Positions 1-8,963 of a stretch of DNA of 64,000 bases are shown piece after piece. Below the pieces are notes generated by a model. The model saw only the letters and a list, made by a program, of their open reading frames with translations. It did no database searches and had not been told where the DNA came from. A program made the position numbers and the translations under genes. Positions within the stretch are counted from its first letter, which is position 1; each line of letters begins with the position of its first letter. The stretch covers positions 1 to 64,000 of the forward strand of contig CAZRJB010000003.1 in the NCBI GenBank assembly GCA_964600435.1. Direction: 5' to 3'. This DNA is from HGM11367 sp964600435 (GTDB taxonomy: Bacteria > Bacillota > Clostridia > Christensenellales > UBA1242).

Positions 1-843
1 GTTTTTTATTGTTTGGTTTGTTAAATTGTTATTGATATTGTTAACTGAAGAATCTCCAACAATTGAAATTTTTGCATTATTGGCATTTAACAGCGTTTGC
101 AGGTAATCGTCCATGGATATTGGTTGAACAGCATATATAAATTTTTCTAATTTATCAAAAACAACTTGACGATAAGAATTAAACTTATCGTTGTTTATAC
201 TAGCTTTAATAACAATGTCATTTTCTAAACCCTTTGAAAAAACAGAAATTTTTATTTTATCTTTATTCTTTATTTGTTCTTTTAGAATTTGAAATATATA
301 TTCTTGACTTAAACCAAAAGTTTTATATGTTTCACTTTGTGACTCAATTGGAAATTTTTCTTCTAAAAAATTAAGCAAACAATCATTATAAATTGAAACA
401 AATTCATTGTAATTATTAGGTAAAACAAAAACATAAGATTCTACAATTTTAACATAAAAACCTTGAGTGATTTCATTTGGATTGGTAATTGAAACTGCAC
501 TTTTTGGAATAAGCCACTCCTTTTCGCTAGTTTTGTCAATTGGAATGTTTTTTCTCGTGTAATAATCTGTTAAAGTGTTTTTAAGTAAAGAGTTTTCAGT
601 TAACTCCTCACCCAAAATGCTGGCAATTTTTGCATTAAGTTTTTCACTTGTTTTATGCAACAAAAGAAAATATATATCTTTGTTTTTAAATGTTAGGTTT
701 TCAAAATTATAATTTGAGCCATAAACACAAGACTCGTTTATTATAAAATTTTTCTTGTATAAATTTTCACACAAAAACTTAGACGATTTGTTTTCAATTT
801 TTCCAATGAGAGTTTTATCACAAAATGTATAAATGTGTATCAT
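1..843 (-). CDS. CinA-like protein, partial, with decayed nucleotide-binding motif
   Basis: An open frame runs from ATG 841-843 to the window edge (281 codons), so the C-terminus is missing. The start lies one base after the pgsA stop, with an AAAGGG ribosome site inside the end of pgsA. The layout matches CinA: an early segment LIGKIENKSSKFLCENLY resembles the family's L(L/I)G..VNTNs.fLa..L, and near residue 140 IPKSAVSITNPNEITQGFYV resembles the P.gA..l.N..GtApG block. pgsA-cinA-recA is a common Firmicutes order, which supports the call. Oddly, the usual GGLGPT.DD motif of the MoCF/CinA N-terminal domain is absent; that stretch reads KNKDIYFLLLHKTSEKLNAK. I infer a divergent and perhaps catalytically dead CinA. 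The family call is from motif layout only. Confidence 0.55.
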   Translation of the reverse strand, partial: MIHIYTFCDKTLIGKIENKSSKFLCENLYKKNFIINESCVYGSNYNFENLTFKNKDIYFLLLHKTSEKLNAKIASILGEELTENSLLKNTLTDYYTRKNIPIDKTSEKEWLIPKSAVSITNPNEITQGFYVKIVESYVFVLPNNYNEFVSIYNDCLLNFLEEKFPIESQSETYKTFGLSQEYIFQILKEQIKNKDKIKISVFSKGLENDIVIKASINNDKFNSYRQVVFDKLEKFIYAVQPISMDDYLQTLLNANNAKISIVGDSSVNNINNNLTNQTIKN

Positions 844-844
844 A

Positions 845-1423
845 TTATCCCTTTAAAACGTTTTTATTCTTAACAATATAATTAACACCAGACAAAATTG
901 TAAAAACGGTTGCCAAACCAATTAAACAATACCCAATAACTTGTAAAACAAACAAAAATGTTGAGTTTACAACCATGTTATTGTTGAAAAAAGACAACAA
1001 AAACAAATATGGTATTGCAATATCTTGTGTTATTGTTTTAATTTTTCCAAATATGTCAGCAGCCATAACAACATTTTGTGTTGCAGCAATTTGTCTAAAA
1101 GCTGAAATCAAAAGTTCTCTTCCTATGATTATTATAAAGACAATTGCTCCATATGGGTGAGGAATTGTGTTATCAACAACAACCATTACAAGACCAGACA
1201 TAACCAAAAGTTTATCAGCAATTGGGTCAAGAAGTTTGCCAAGGTTGGTTACAAGGTTATATTTTCTAGCAATCATTCCATCTAGCATATCTGTGAATGC
1301 CGCAATAATAAAAATTGCTAATGCAATAATTTTTCCATATGGAAAAAATTGTTCCAAATAAAAGAAAATAAAAAAGGGTATTAATATTATTCTTAACAAT
1401 GATAATTTATTTGGTGTGTTCAT
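845..1423 (-). CDS. pgsA: CDP-diacylglycerol--glycerol-3-phosphate 3-phosphatidyltransferase
   Basis: This membrane enzyme makes phosphatidylglycerophosphate from CDP-diacylglycerol and glycerol-3-phosphate, the committed step to phosphatidylglycerol and cardiolipin. The CDP-alcohol phosphotransferase signature is intact: DMLDGMIARKYNLVTNLGKL followed by LDPIAD fits D-x2-DG-x2-AR-x8-G-x3-D-x3-D. Several hydrophobic segments surround it. The frame opens further upstream, but the ATG at 1421-1423 is chosen because AAAGGAG sits 7 bases before it and the protein then begins MNTPNKLSLLRI, as homologues do. That gives 192 residues and a 17-base overlap with the end of rimO, so the two are probably translationally coupled. 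It lies in the ftsK-rimO-pgsA-cinA run. Confidence 0.93.
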   Translation of the reverse strand: MNTPNKLSLLRIILIPFFIFFYLEQFFPYGKIIALAIFIIAAFTDMLDGMIARKYNLVTNLGKLLDPIADKLLVMSGLVMVVVDNTIPHPYGAIVFIIIIGRELLISAFRQIAATQNVVMAADIFGKIKTITQDIAIPYLFLLSFFNNNMVVNSTFLFVLQVIGYCLIGLATVFTILSGVNYIVKNKNVLKG

Positions 1424-2738
1424 CAATAATTTCTCCTTTAAAAATTTCACTAAAATAACCTAAAATTTTTGCTGTATATATTTTACCAATATTAATTCTA
1501 GGGTCATCTTCAAAAAATATATAAAAGTCTACATCTGGGGCATTTTTGCTTGTTCTTCCAATATAATAACCGAGTTCCGAATCAAAATAATCAATAATTA
1601 CTTCTTGAGTTGAACCTATTAAATCAATATTGTTGGAATTCATAATTTTTTCTTGAACATTTTGAATTTTTTTAAGTCTACGCTTTTTCGTAAAGTTTGA
1701 AATTTGTTTTTTCATGAAAAATGCTTTTGTTTTTTCTTCCTTATAATATGGAAAAAATCCAACATTATTCAACCTATATTCCTCTAAAAACTTAACCAAT
1801 TTGTTAAATTGGCGTCTTGTTTCACCTGGAAATCCAATAATAAATGTGCTTCTTATTGAAATTTCAGGATAGTTTGTTTTTATGTTTGAAATTAAATCTC
1901 TAACTTGTTGTTCGTTTGTTCTTCTATTCATGTTTTCAAGAATTGCGTTATCTATATGCTGAAGCGGAATATCGATATATTTACATACTTTTGGATTATT
2001 CTTTATTTCATCTAAAAGTTCATTTGTTACCATTTCTGGATAACAATATAACAGTCTAATCCATTCAATATTTTTAATTTTTGACAATTCTTTGATTAAG
2101 TCAATCAAGCAGTTTTTGTTATATAAATCGGTTCCATATCTGGTTATGTCTTGAGCAACCAAAATTAACTCTTTAGTGCCTTGGTCAGCAAGGTTTTTTG
2201 CTTCTTTTATTAGTTCTTCCATTGGAACAGATTTATATCTACCTCGGATTCTTGGAATTGTGCAATATGAACAACCATTATTGCAACCATCTGCAATTTT
2301 CAAAAAAGCATAATGTGGTGCATTTGTTAAAAGTCTGCCATTTTTGTATGAATATTTGTCTTCTACATTATACAATTCTAAAATTTTATCCACAATTTTA
2401 TTATTTTCACTTAAAGGGACAAAACAATCAACCTCGTCAAGCACGTTTTCTAATTCTTCAATAAACCGGCTATTTAAACAACCTGTTACAATAACTTTTT
2501 CACATTTAACTGATTTGTTTGCAATTGCAAGCAGAATGGATTGAATTGATTCTTCAACAGCAGGCATAATGAATGCACATGTGTTAACAATTATTATTTC
2601 ACTATCTTCAATGTTTTCAACCACTGTAAAACCATAGTTTTTTAAATTGAATAACATTTTTTCTAAGTCTACTCTGTTTTTATCACAACCCAAACTGATT
2701 GCAGATATTTTTTTATTTTTTAACTCTTGTATGTTCAT
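1407..2738 (-). CDS. rimO: Ribosomal protein S12 methylthiotransferase RimO
   Basis: A radical-SAM methylthiotransferase of 443 residues. The N-terminal MTTase domain has its three cluster cysteines in SLGCDKNR (about residue 18), VNTCAF (about 52) and VTGCLNSRF (about 86). The radical-SAM site C-x3-C-x2-C is in DGCNNGCSYCTI near residue 155, and a TRAM-like C-terminal domain follows from about residue 375. The SLGCDKN.VD start favours RimO over MiaB, whose homologues usually read TYGCQMN. RimO adds a methylthio group to an Asp of ribosomal protein S12. The ATG at 2736-2738 has GAGGAAAT before it. It is downstream of ftsK (23-base gap) and overlaps pgsA, so all three look co-transcribed. Confidence 0.93.
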   Translation of the reverse strand: MNIQELKNKKISAISLGCDKNRVDLEKMLFNLKNYGFTVVENIEDSEIIIVNTCAFIMPAVEESIQSILLAIANKSVKCEKVIVTGCLNSRFIEELENVLDEVDCFVPLSENNKIVDKILELYNVEDKYSYKNGRLLTNAPHYAFLKIADGCNNGCSYCTIPRIRGRYKSVPMEELIKEAKNLADQGTKELILVAQDITRYGTDLYNKNCLIDLIKELSKIKNIEWIRLLYCYPEMVTNELLDEIKNNPKVCKYIDIPLQHIDNAILENMNRRTNEQQVRDLISNIKTNYPEISIRSTFIIGFPGETRRQFNKLVKFLEEYRLNNVGFFPYYKEEKTKAFFMKKQISNFTKKRRLKKIQNVQEKIMNSNNIDLIGSTQEVIIDYFDSELGYYIGRTSKNAPDVDFYIFFEDDPRINIGKIYTAKILGYFSEIFKGEIIDEHTK

Positions 2739-2761
2739 ATTTCCTCATTTGTAAATAAATT

Positions 2762-5584
2762 TTAACCTTCGCCATATAAGTTGTCGTACTCTTCTTTTGT
2801 TATATATACACTTCTAACCTTTGTACCGCCGTCCGAAGGTGAAATGTAGCCTGCCTCTTCCATTTGGTCAATGATTCTAGCAGCACGTGGGTAACCAACC
2901 AAGAATTTTCTTTGAATCATTGAAATTGATGCATGACCATTATCAATAACCAATTTTAAAACTTGTGGCATTAAAGCATCAAACCCGTCACTGGATGCTC
3001 TATCACCATCAATTTGAGAAACAACATCCTTTTTTGCGGGATTCAAAATTGATTGTTCTGTTTTTATATCAAATTCGTAATCGCCATTGTTTTCTTTAAC
3101 AAAATTAACAACATCATCAATTTCTTTTGTAGTTACAAAACATCCTTGAATACGTTTTGGGACACCAGTGTCACTTGACAAAAATAGCATATCACCTTTT
3201 CCGAGCAATTTGTCTGCACCTGCTTGGTCAAGCACTGTTTTAGAATCAGCAAAAGTCATTAATGCAAAGCAAATTCTTGCACTAAGATTTGCCTTTATTT
3301 TTCCAGTAACAATATCAACAGATGGCCTTTGAGTTGCCAAAATCATATGGATCCCCGCTGCCCTTGCTTTTTGTAAAATTCGACATATATAATCTTCCGC
3401 ATCCTTTTTTGCTGTCATTAAAAGGTCAGCAAGTTCGTCTATGATAAAAATTATATATGGTAGTTTTTCTGCTCTCCCTTCTAAAACCTCCTCAGAATTG
3501 TTGTATTCTTCTAAGTTTTTAACTCTTGCATTAGAAAAAACAATAAACCGTCTTTCCATTTCATCAACGCACCAAGAAAGCGCATTTAATGCTTTTTCGC
3601 TGTCTGTTATTACATTTGGCATTAACAAGTGAGGCAAATTGTTGTACATTGAGAATTCAACACGTTTTGGGTCAATTAAAATAAATTTAACTTCGTCAGG
3701 AGAATATCTATAAATCAAACTTAAAATTATTGCATTAATGCAAACAGATTTACCCGAACCAGTTGTTCCTGCAATAAGCAAGTGCGGAATTTTTATTAAA
3801 CTGAAAGTTTTAACTGCACCTGAAATATCTTTGCCAAGAGCAATTGATAAGTTTGATTTTGATTCCATAAATTCAGGTGACATAATAATATCTCTAAGCC
3901 CCACCGTTGCAATTTTTTCGTTTGGGACTTCAATTCCAACTGCACGTCTGCCCGGAATTGGTGCTTCAATTCTTATATCTCCATTAGAAGACAAGTTATA
4001 TGCAATATCTTCTTGTAAAGCAAGCAATCGTTTTATGCTGACGCCCGCAGGCATTTCAAGTTCATATCTGGTAACAGCAGGACCAATAACCACGCCAATA
4101 ACTTTTGCTGGAATGCCAAAAGTGTCTAATGCTATTTCAAGTTCTTCTCTTTTCATAACAACATCTTGACTAACCAAAGACAAATCCATGCTTTCAGTTG
4201 TAAGCAAATCAATTGGTGGTTTAACATAATTTAAAACAGGTTTTGGTTTGATGGGTTCAATTTCTTTAGGTGGTTCTTCTTTAAACAATTCATTTGGCGA
4301 TTTATAATTTGTTCTTTGATTATCATTATTTAAAGATTTTAAAACGTTGTTTGCAAAATTGTTAACATCCATGGATGAAGTTTCGTCTTGAGTGCTTATT
4401 TCGTTTTTAGCTTCTAGTTGCATATTATTTTGGGCTTGGTCTTCATTATTTGTTGAGTGAGTTAAATTGTTTGTGTTGTCAAAAATGTTTAGTTTAGGTA
4501 ATGAACTTACTATTGAAACAGTTTCTGGCTCACCGATCATGCTTTTGCCACCTGTAAAAGGTTGTTCAGGTTGAAAAACAGGACCAACATTTTCATGAAT
4601 AACTTTGCTTGGCAAAACTGTTGAAGAAGCAGTTTCTTGAGCAGGCGTTGTTGATTTTTGAGTTGTTGCTTTTTCTTTCAAACTTGTAAATTGCTTTTGA
4701 ATTTTGTCTAATTGTTTGTTTCTGTAGTTATTTAAATCGTGTTCTTTGTATCCCGACAAAAGATATTCTTTTGTGCTGGCATAAGTTTTTTGTTCGGAAG
4801 GTTGAGTTTGTTTAAAATAGCGACTGTTGTCTTCTTCGTCTTGCCTTGAAGATGCCAACAATCCAAGTTTGCGTTTTGCACTCTCTTCTGTTGTTTCTGC
4901 CTCTTGTTTTGCATCCAATGTTAGTTTGACCTTTTCAGGCTTTTTTTGTTCAGACATGTTTGATACTGCACGTGATTTTTTTAAGTTGTTTTCTAATTCT
5001 CTAACAGTAACAGTTTGCTTTTGAATTGGCTCAGATTGCTCTTGTGAAATTTTTATTGCATTTTTTAAGTTTTCGTTTTTGCCAAGATAATGAATGTAGT
5101 CCACAGTTAAAGCAATAAAAACTAACGACAAAGCAATAAAAACAATATATGCCCCCAAACGATTAAGAACATACAAAACAGGAGCAACAACAACACTTAA
5201 AAGAATTCCACCAGCTGTAAGTTTTTTTGTGTAAGAAGCAGCCAAAAACTGCCAAAATGTTAAATTGTTGTTTTGAACTAAAATAAGCTGAATAATGCTT
5301 AAAACACATATAACAGACAAAGATAAAAATATGCCATATTTTTTTGGCATTATATATCTCTTATGCCCAACGAGAGCAAAGCCAACAGCCATTAGAGTTA
5401 TAAAGAAAGGATAGCAAAAAAGACCTGCAATACCTAATAAAAAACTTTTAATAAATGGCACAAAGTGTGTTATTAAACAAAAAAGACAAACAATTGAAAA
5501 ACCAACAAGAAAACAACCAACAATTTTTTGATAGTCGGTCTTTTTTTGTTTTGGTTTTTTATCTTCAAAATTATAAACAGCCAT
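2762..5584 (-). CDS. ftsK: FtsK/SpoIIIE-family DNA translocase
   Basis: A DNA pump that moves chromosomal DNA through the closing septum, at division or into the forespore. Four membrane segments occupy about residues 20-170. A polar, low-complexity linker runs from about 185 to 470 and is rich in Gln, Asn and Glu. The motor domain follows, with Walker A TTGSGKSV (about residue 606) and Walker B FIIDELADLL (about 715). The C-terminal winged-helix gamma domain (SMIQRKFLVGYPRAARIIDQM) recognises oriented DNA motifs. The frame can be extended to TTG at 5588-5590, but AAGGA directly abuts that codon. ATG at 5582-5584 has the correct 6-base spacing and gives 940 residues. In this spore-former it could serve as SpoIIIE. 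It heads the rimO-pgsA-cinA operon. Confidence 0.93.
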   Translation of the reverse strand: MAVYNFEDKKPKQKKTDYQKIVGCFLVGFSIVCLFCLITHFVPFIKSFLLGIAGLFCYPFFITLMAVGFALVGHKRYIMPKKYGIFLSLSVICVLSIIQLILVQNNNLTFWQFLAASYTKKLTAGGILLSVVVAPVLYVLNRLGAYIVFIALSLVFIALTVDYIHYLGKNENLKNAIKISQEQSEPIQKQTVTVRELENNLKKSRAVSNMSEQKKPEKVKLTLDAKQEAETTEESAKRKLGLLASSRQDEEDNSRYFKQTQPSEQKTYASTKEYLLSGYKEHDLNNYRNKQLDKIQKQFTSLKEKATTQKSTTPAQETASSTVLPSKVIHENVGPVFQPEQPFTGGKSMIGEPETVSIVSSLPKLNIFDNTNNLTHSTNNEDQAQNNMQLEAKNEISTQDETSSMDVNNFANNVLKSLNNDNQRTNYKSPNELFKEEPPKEIEPIKPKPVLNYVKPPIDLLTTESMDLSLVSQDVVMKREELEIALDTFGIPAKVIGVVIGPAVTRYELEMPAGVSIKRLLALQEDIAYNLSSNGDIRIEAPIPGRRAVGIEVPNEKIATVGLRDIIMSPEFMESKSNLSIALGKDISGAVKTFSLIKIPHLLIAGTTGSGKSVCINAIILSLIYRYSPDEVKFILIDPKRVEFSMYNNLPHLLMPNVITDSEKALNALSWCVDEMERRFIVFSNARVKNLEEYNNSEEVLEGRAEKLPYIIFIIDELADLLMTAKKDAEDYICRILQKARAAGIHMILATQRPSVDIVTGKIKANLSARICFALMTFADSKTVLDQAGADKLLGKGDMLFLSSDTGVPKRIQGCFVTTKEIDDVVNFVKENNGDYEFDIKTEQSILNPAKKDVVSQIDGDRASSDGFDALMPQVLKLVIDNGHASISMIQRKFLVGYPRAARIIDQMEEAGYISPSDGGTKVRSVYITKEEYDNLYGEG

Positions 5585-5610
5585 ATTCAATCCTTATTTT
5601 TTTCATTTTT

Positions 5611-5639
5611 AGTATACCATTAATTTATGTTCACTGCAA
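5611..5639 (-). promoter_or_regulatory. Promoter of the ftsK-rimO-pgsA operon
   Basis: On the minus strand, -35 TTGCAG (5634-5639) and -10 TATACT (5611-5616) are 17 bases apart, and a TGG immediately before the -10 makes it an extended -10. It lies 27 bases before the ftsK ATG. The rest of the 5585-5836 gap is AT-rich and shows no gene; I saw no convincing terminator for the upstream deacetylase-like gene there. Confidence 0.65.
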
Positions 5640-5836
5640 CAAGAAATTTAGTTTTATAATTAAAAATAATGACTAATAAACAAGCATTGTTGATTTTTTG
5701 CTTGAAAATTTATAATTACTTTAAATTGATAAGGTTTATTGCAACATACAAATTATTGATTAATTTTTATAATTTTAGAATATATTTGACTGAATATTGT
5801 AAAATTTAAACAAATTATCAAGTTATTTAATGAATA

Positions 5837-6550
5837 TTACATTAAATTTTTGCTTACAGTGTCCACATTTAAACCTTTTTCTTTATATATTTTTATTATT
5901 GAATTTAATGCTTGAGCCGTTGCTTTTGTTGGGTGCATTAATATTAAATCTCCGCTGCAACAATTGTTTGTTGCTCTAGATATTATTAAGTTTTCGTCTT
6001 GGTCACGCCAGTCTATTGTGTCTTTGCTCCACATTATTGTTTTATAACCCAAATTTTGAGCAATGTATGCTGTTTGTTTATTAAATGAACCACTTGGCGG
6101 AGCAAACAATGTCATTTTTAAGCCAGTTAGTGTTGAAACCAACTTATCAGTTAACATAATTTCGTTTATTTGAGATTCGTCATTTAGTTTGCCGTGGTCT
6201 TTATGCCAATAGCCATGAGAAGCAATTTCATTTCCACTGTGATAAATTTTCATAAAACAATCTTGGTTTTTTTCTATCCAAATCCCACCAACAAAAAACG
6301 TTGCTTTAACATTGTTTTGCTTTAAAACTTCTAAAATTTGCTCAACATATTCATTGCCCATATAAACATTAAACATCAAAGAAATTGTGTTGTTTTTGCT
6401 ATTTCCTGCATAATAAATTTGAGCATTATTTGTGCTAAACGTTCCAACAACTCCGCCCTGAAAAGTTAAAAAACCCAAGCAAAAAATTGATAAAACGATG
6501 ATTGCATTTGCAACATATTTTCTAAAAAAACAACAAGAAATTTTTTTCAT
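5837..6550 (-). CDS. ylxY: YlxY-like polysaccharide deacetylase homologue, probably inactive
   Basis: A 237-residue protein with one N-terminal membrane segment (about residues 15-35) and a NodB-type deacetylase fold outside the membrane. The strands KATFFVGGIW and the SHGYWHKDHG and LILMHPT motifs are clear. The NodB motif 1, normally T-F-D-D-G or the PdaB-type FDAAWGN, here reads FNVYMGN, so the catalytic Asp is Asn. Motif 3, normally RPP.G, reads APPSGS, so the Arg is lost. The His pair of motif 2 is kept. Its position directly after pnp matches B. subtilis ylxY, a spore-former-restricted family. I infer a non-catalytic or altered cell-wall protein used in sporulation. The ATG at 6548-6550 has no clear ribosome site. 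Confidence 0.72.
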   Translation of the reverse strand: MKKISCCFFRKYVANAIIVLSIFCLGFLTFQGGVVGTFSTNNAQIYYAGNSKNNTISLMFNVYMGNEYVEQILEVLKQNNVKATFFVGGIWIEKNQDCFMKIYHSGNEIASHGYWHKDHGKLNDESQINEIMLTDKLVSTLTGLKMTLFAPPSGSFNKQTAYIAQNLGYKTIMWSKDTIDWRDQDENLIISRATNNCCSGDLILMHPTKATAQALNSIIKIYKEKGLNVDTVSKNLM

Positions 6551-6603
6551 AAAATAAAATATGTTTCAAATGAAAAAATTATGTTATTTAATGTTAATTG
6601 TAA

Positions 6604-6675
6604 GAAAATGCTCATTTCATTCGCATTGTTCTTGCGTGCCTAAAGAAAATGCTCATTTCTTTTGCTTTATTCTTA
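6604..6675. repeat. Dispersed intergenic repeat, one full and one partial unit
   Basis: A 41-base unit at 6604-6644 begins gaaaatgctcatttcattcg. By eye it matches 38186-38226 at 35 of 41 positions. A second partial unit starts at 6645 with the same first 15 bases. Both copies sit just past the terminator of a minus-strand housekeeping gene (pnp here, thrS at 38 kb). Confidence 0.6.
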
Positions 6676-6686
6676 CTTTCATAAAA

Positions 6687-6725
6687 AAACTTAATTTTTG
6701 TGTTTATTTTACAAAAATTAAGTTT
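6687..6725 (-). terminator. Rho-independent terminator after pnp
   Basis: A 15-base-pair perfect stem (arms 6687-6701 and 6711-6725) with a 9-base loop, followed on the minus strand by seven T. It lies about 50 bases beyond the pnp stop. Confidence 0.75.
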
Positions 6726-6778
6726 TAAAATATTAATTATTTTTAAGAATTTTAACACATAAAAGACTGACTATGTTT

Positions 6779-8869
6779 TTAACATTTTTTAATTAATTTA
6801 AAATCACATCTGTTTTTATCGTCAATTTTTATGCACTCAACAACAACGTCATCACCAAGATTAAGAATATCTTCAACTTTTTCTACCCTTCTATCACAAA
6901 GTTTTGAAATATGAATCATTCCTTCTTTGCCGGCACCCAAATCAACAAATGCACCAAACGACATTATTCTAGCAACTTTCCCTGAGTATTGTTTTCCAAC
7001 CTCAATGTCTGTTACAATGTTTAAAATTATGTCTTTAGCTTTTTGAGCCATGGTTTCATCTTTTGTTGCAATAAACACCCTTCCGTCATCTTCAATGTCA
7101 ATTTTAACACCAGTTTCTTCAATAATTTTGTTAATTGTTTTACCGCTTTTTCCTACCACGTCACCAATTTTTTCTGGGTCAATGCTGAAAGTGATAATTT
7201 TTGGAGCATATTTTGAAAGTTGTTTGTTTGATTCAGGAATGCATGAAAGCATTTTTTCCATTATAAACATTCTACCCTCTTTTGCCTGATTTAAAGCGGT
7301 TGAAAGAATGGCTTTGTCTATTCCTTTAATTTTTATATCCATTTGGATTGCTGTTATGCCTTTAGAAGTGCCTGTAACTTTAAAGTCCATATCTCCAAGA
7401 AAATCTTCAAGACCTTGAATATCGCTCATAACTGCAACTTTGCCAGAGTTTTCATCTTTTATTAAACCCATTGCAATTCCAGCAACAGGGGCTTTGATTG
7501 GAACACCTGCATCCATTAATGCAAGAGTTGAACCACAAGTTGAAGCCATTGATGAAGAACCATTTGAAGAAATAACTTCACTAACCAAGCGGATAACATA
7601 TGGAAAATCTTCTTCAGAAGGAATAACAGGAACCAAAGCTCTTTCTGCCAAAGCACCATGACCAATTTCTCTTCTGCCTGGTGATTTTAAAGGTTTTGCT
7701 TCACCAGTTGCATAGCCAGGCATGTTGTAATGGTGAATATAACGTTTTTGCTCTTCTTCTTCGTCTAAAATTTCTATGCTTTGAGCATCACCAACCGTGC
7801 CTAATGTGCAAGTTGTTAAAACTTGTGTTTGACCACGAGTGAAAACACCTGTGCCATGAACACGAGGCAAAATGCCATGTTCGCACCAAATTGGTCTGAT
7901 TTCTGTAAGTTTTCTGCCATCTGGCCTAATGCCATCATTAATAATTTTTTCTCTAACAATTTCTTTTGTCATTTTGTATAAAACATCACCAATTTGACGT
8001 TCGCAATCTGGGAATTGTTCTGCAAAATGATTTTTAACGTCTTCATCGACCCTGTCTTGCGCAGCAGAACGTTCTTGCCTATCGAAATGAGATAATGCAT
8101 CTTTTAACATGTCTGTTGCATATTCTCTAACAGCAGTGTCAATTTCGTCTGCAACGTGATAAACTTCAAAATTGCAAAGAGGTTTGCCAATTTCTTTTTT
8201 AATTTCTAATTCAAAAGCAACTTGCTTTTTAATTTCTTCATGTGCAAACATTATTGCATCAAGCATTTCATTTTCAGTAACTTCGTTAGCACCTGCTTCA
8301 ACCATTAAAATGGCTTCACTTGTTCCGCTAACAGTTAAATGCATTAAACTGTTTTTTCTTTCTTGTTCGTTTGGATTGCAAATATATTTTCCGTCTACAT
8401 ATGCCACTTGAACTGAACCAGTTGGACCTTGAAATGGAATGTCTGAAATTGTTAAAGCAATTGAAGAACCAAGCATTGCAAGAGGTTCAATTGCAACATC
8501 TGGGTCAACAGACAACGCAGTTGCAATAACTGTTACATCATTAAAGAACCCTTTTGGAAACAAAGGACGAAGTGGTCTGTCTATAAGCCTAGATGTTAAA
8601 ATTGCTTTATCACTTGCGCGACCTTCTCTACGTTTATATCCACCAGGAATTTTTCCAACAGAATACATTTTTTCTTCAAAATCGACACTTAAAGGAAAAA
8701 AGTCAATTCCATCTCGTGGTGATTCTGACATGCAAACGTTTACCATAACAACAGTTTCTCCACATCTAACAATGCATGAACCGTTGGCTTGTTCGCAATA
8801 TTTTCCAGTTTCAACAATAACTTCTTTGTTACCAATTTGTGTTTTAAAAGTTTTACCTAAATTATTCAT
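6779..8869 (-). CDS. pnp: Polynucleotide phosphorylase
   Basis: A 696-residue phosphorolytic 3'-5' exoribonuclease of mRNA decay, working as a ring-shaped trimer in the cytoplasm. Two RNase PH domains (about 1-220 and 300-530) are separated by a helical linker. The catalytic second domain carries GRREIGHGALAERAL and the VMSDIQGLEDFLGDMDFKV stretch with the conserved Asp residues. A KH domain follows (GDVVGKSGKTINKIIEET, about 560-580), then an S1 domain (GKVARIMSFGAFVDLGAGKE, about 625-690). The length is normal for the family. ATG at 8867-8869 has AAGGAG before it. It follows rpsO, as in most Firmicutes, with a hairpin between them that may act as terminator or processing site. Confidence 0.97.
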   Translation of the reverse strand: MNNLGKTFKTQIGNKEVIVETGKYCEQANGSCIVRCGETVVMVNVCMSESPRDGIDFFPLSVDFEEKMYSVGKIPGGYKRREGRASDKAILTSRLIDRPLRPLFPKGFFNDVTVIATALSVDPDVAIEPLAMLGSSIALTISDIPFQGPTGSVQVAYVDGKYICNPNEQERKNSLMHLTVSGTSEAILMVEAGANEVTENEMLDAIMFAHEEIKKQVAFELEIKKEIGKPLCNFEVYHVADEIDTAVREYATDMLKDALSHFDRQERSAAQDRVDEDVKNHFAEQFPDCERQIGDVLYKMTKEIVREKIINDGIRPDGRKLTEIRPIWCEHGILPRVHGTGVFTRGQTQVLTTCTLGTVGDAQSIEILDEEEEQKRYIHHYNMPGYATGEAKPLKSPGRREIGHGALAERALVPVIPSEEDFPYVIRLVSEVISSNGSSSMASTCGSTLALMDAGVPIKAPVAGIAMGLIKDENSGKVAVMSDIQGLEDFLGDMDFKVTGTSKGITAIQMDIKIKGIDKAILSTALNQAKEGRMFIMEKMLSCIPESNKQLSKYAPKIITFSIDPEKIGDVVGKSGKTINKIIEETGVKIDIEDDGRVFIATKDETMAQKAKDIILNIVTDIEVGKQYSGKVARIMSFGAFVDLGAGKEGMIHISKLCDRRVEKVEDILNLGDDVVVECIKIDDKNRCDFKLIKKC

Positions 8870-8911
8870 ATATCTCCTTAAAATTTAAGAACTAAAGCAA
8901 ACATTGTTTTT

Positions 8912-8950
8912 AAAAAAAACGAGAAAAAGGGCAACAAATCGCCCATTCTC
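8912..8950 (-). terminator. Hairpin terminator or attenuator between rpsO and pnp
   Basis: Read on the minus strand, GAGAA and GGGC pair with GCCC and TTCTC (8921-8950), followed by eight T (8912-8919). It closes rpsO. Since no other strong promoter was seen before pnp, read-through here may set the PNPase level. In other bacteria rpsO-pnp intergenic hairpins are processing sites. Confidence 0.65.
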
Positions 8951-8963
8951 CCGTAAAAAAAGA

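Noticed and set aside
845..1450. The longer start for pgsA, nine residues upstream
   Set aside because: It has no ribosome site and breaks the family N-terminus; the inner ATG has AAAGGAG.
3738..4169. A 143-codon open frame on the plus strand inside ftsK
   Set aside because: It is antisense to the conserved FtsK motor region, has no ribosome site and shows no recognisable protein.
6604..6675. Two close copies of a short repeat as a possible CRISPR array
   Set aside because: There are only one full and one partial unit without a regular spacer, and the other copy lies 31 kb away; no cas genes are present.
8439..8888. A 149-codon open frame on the plus strand inside pnp
   Set aside because: It mirrors the conserved RNase PH domain codons and lacks a ribosome site; it is a shadow frame.
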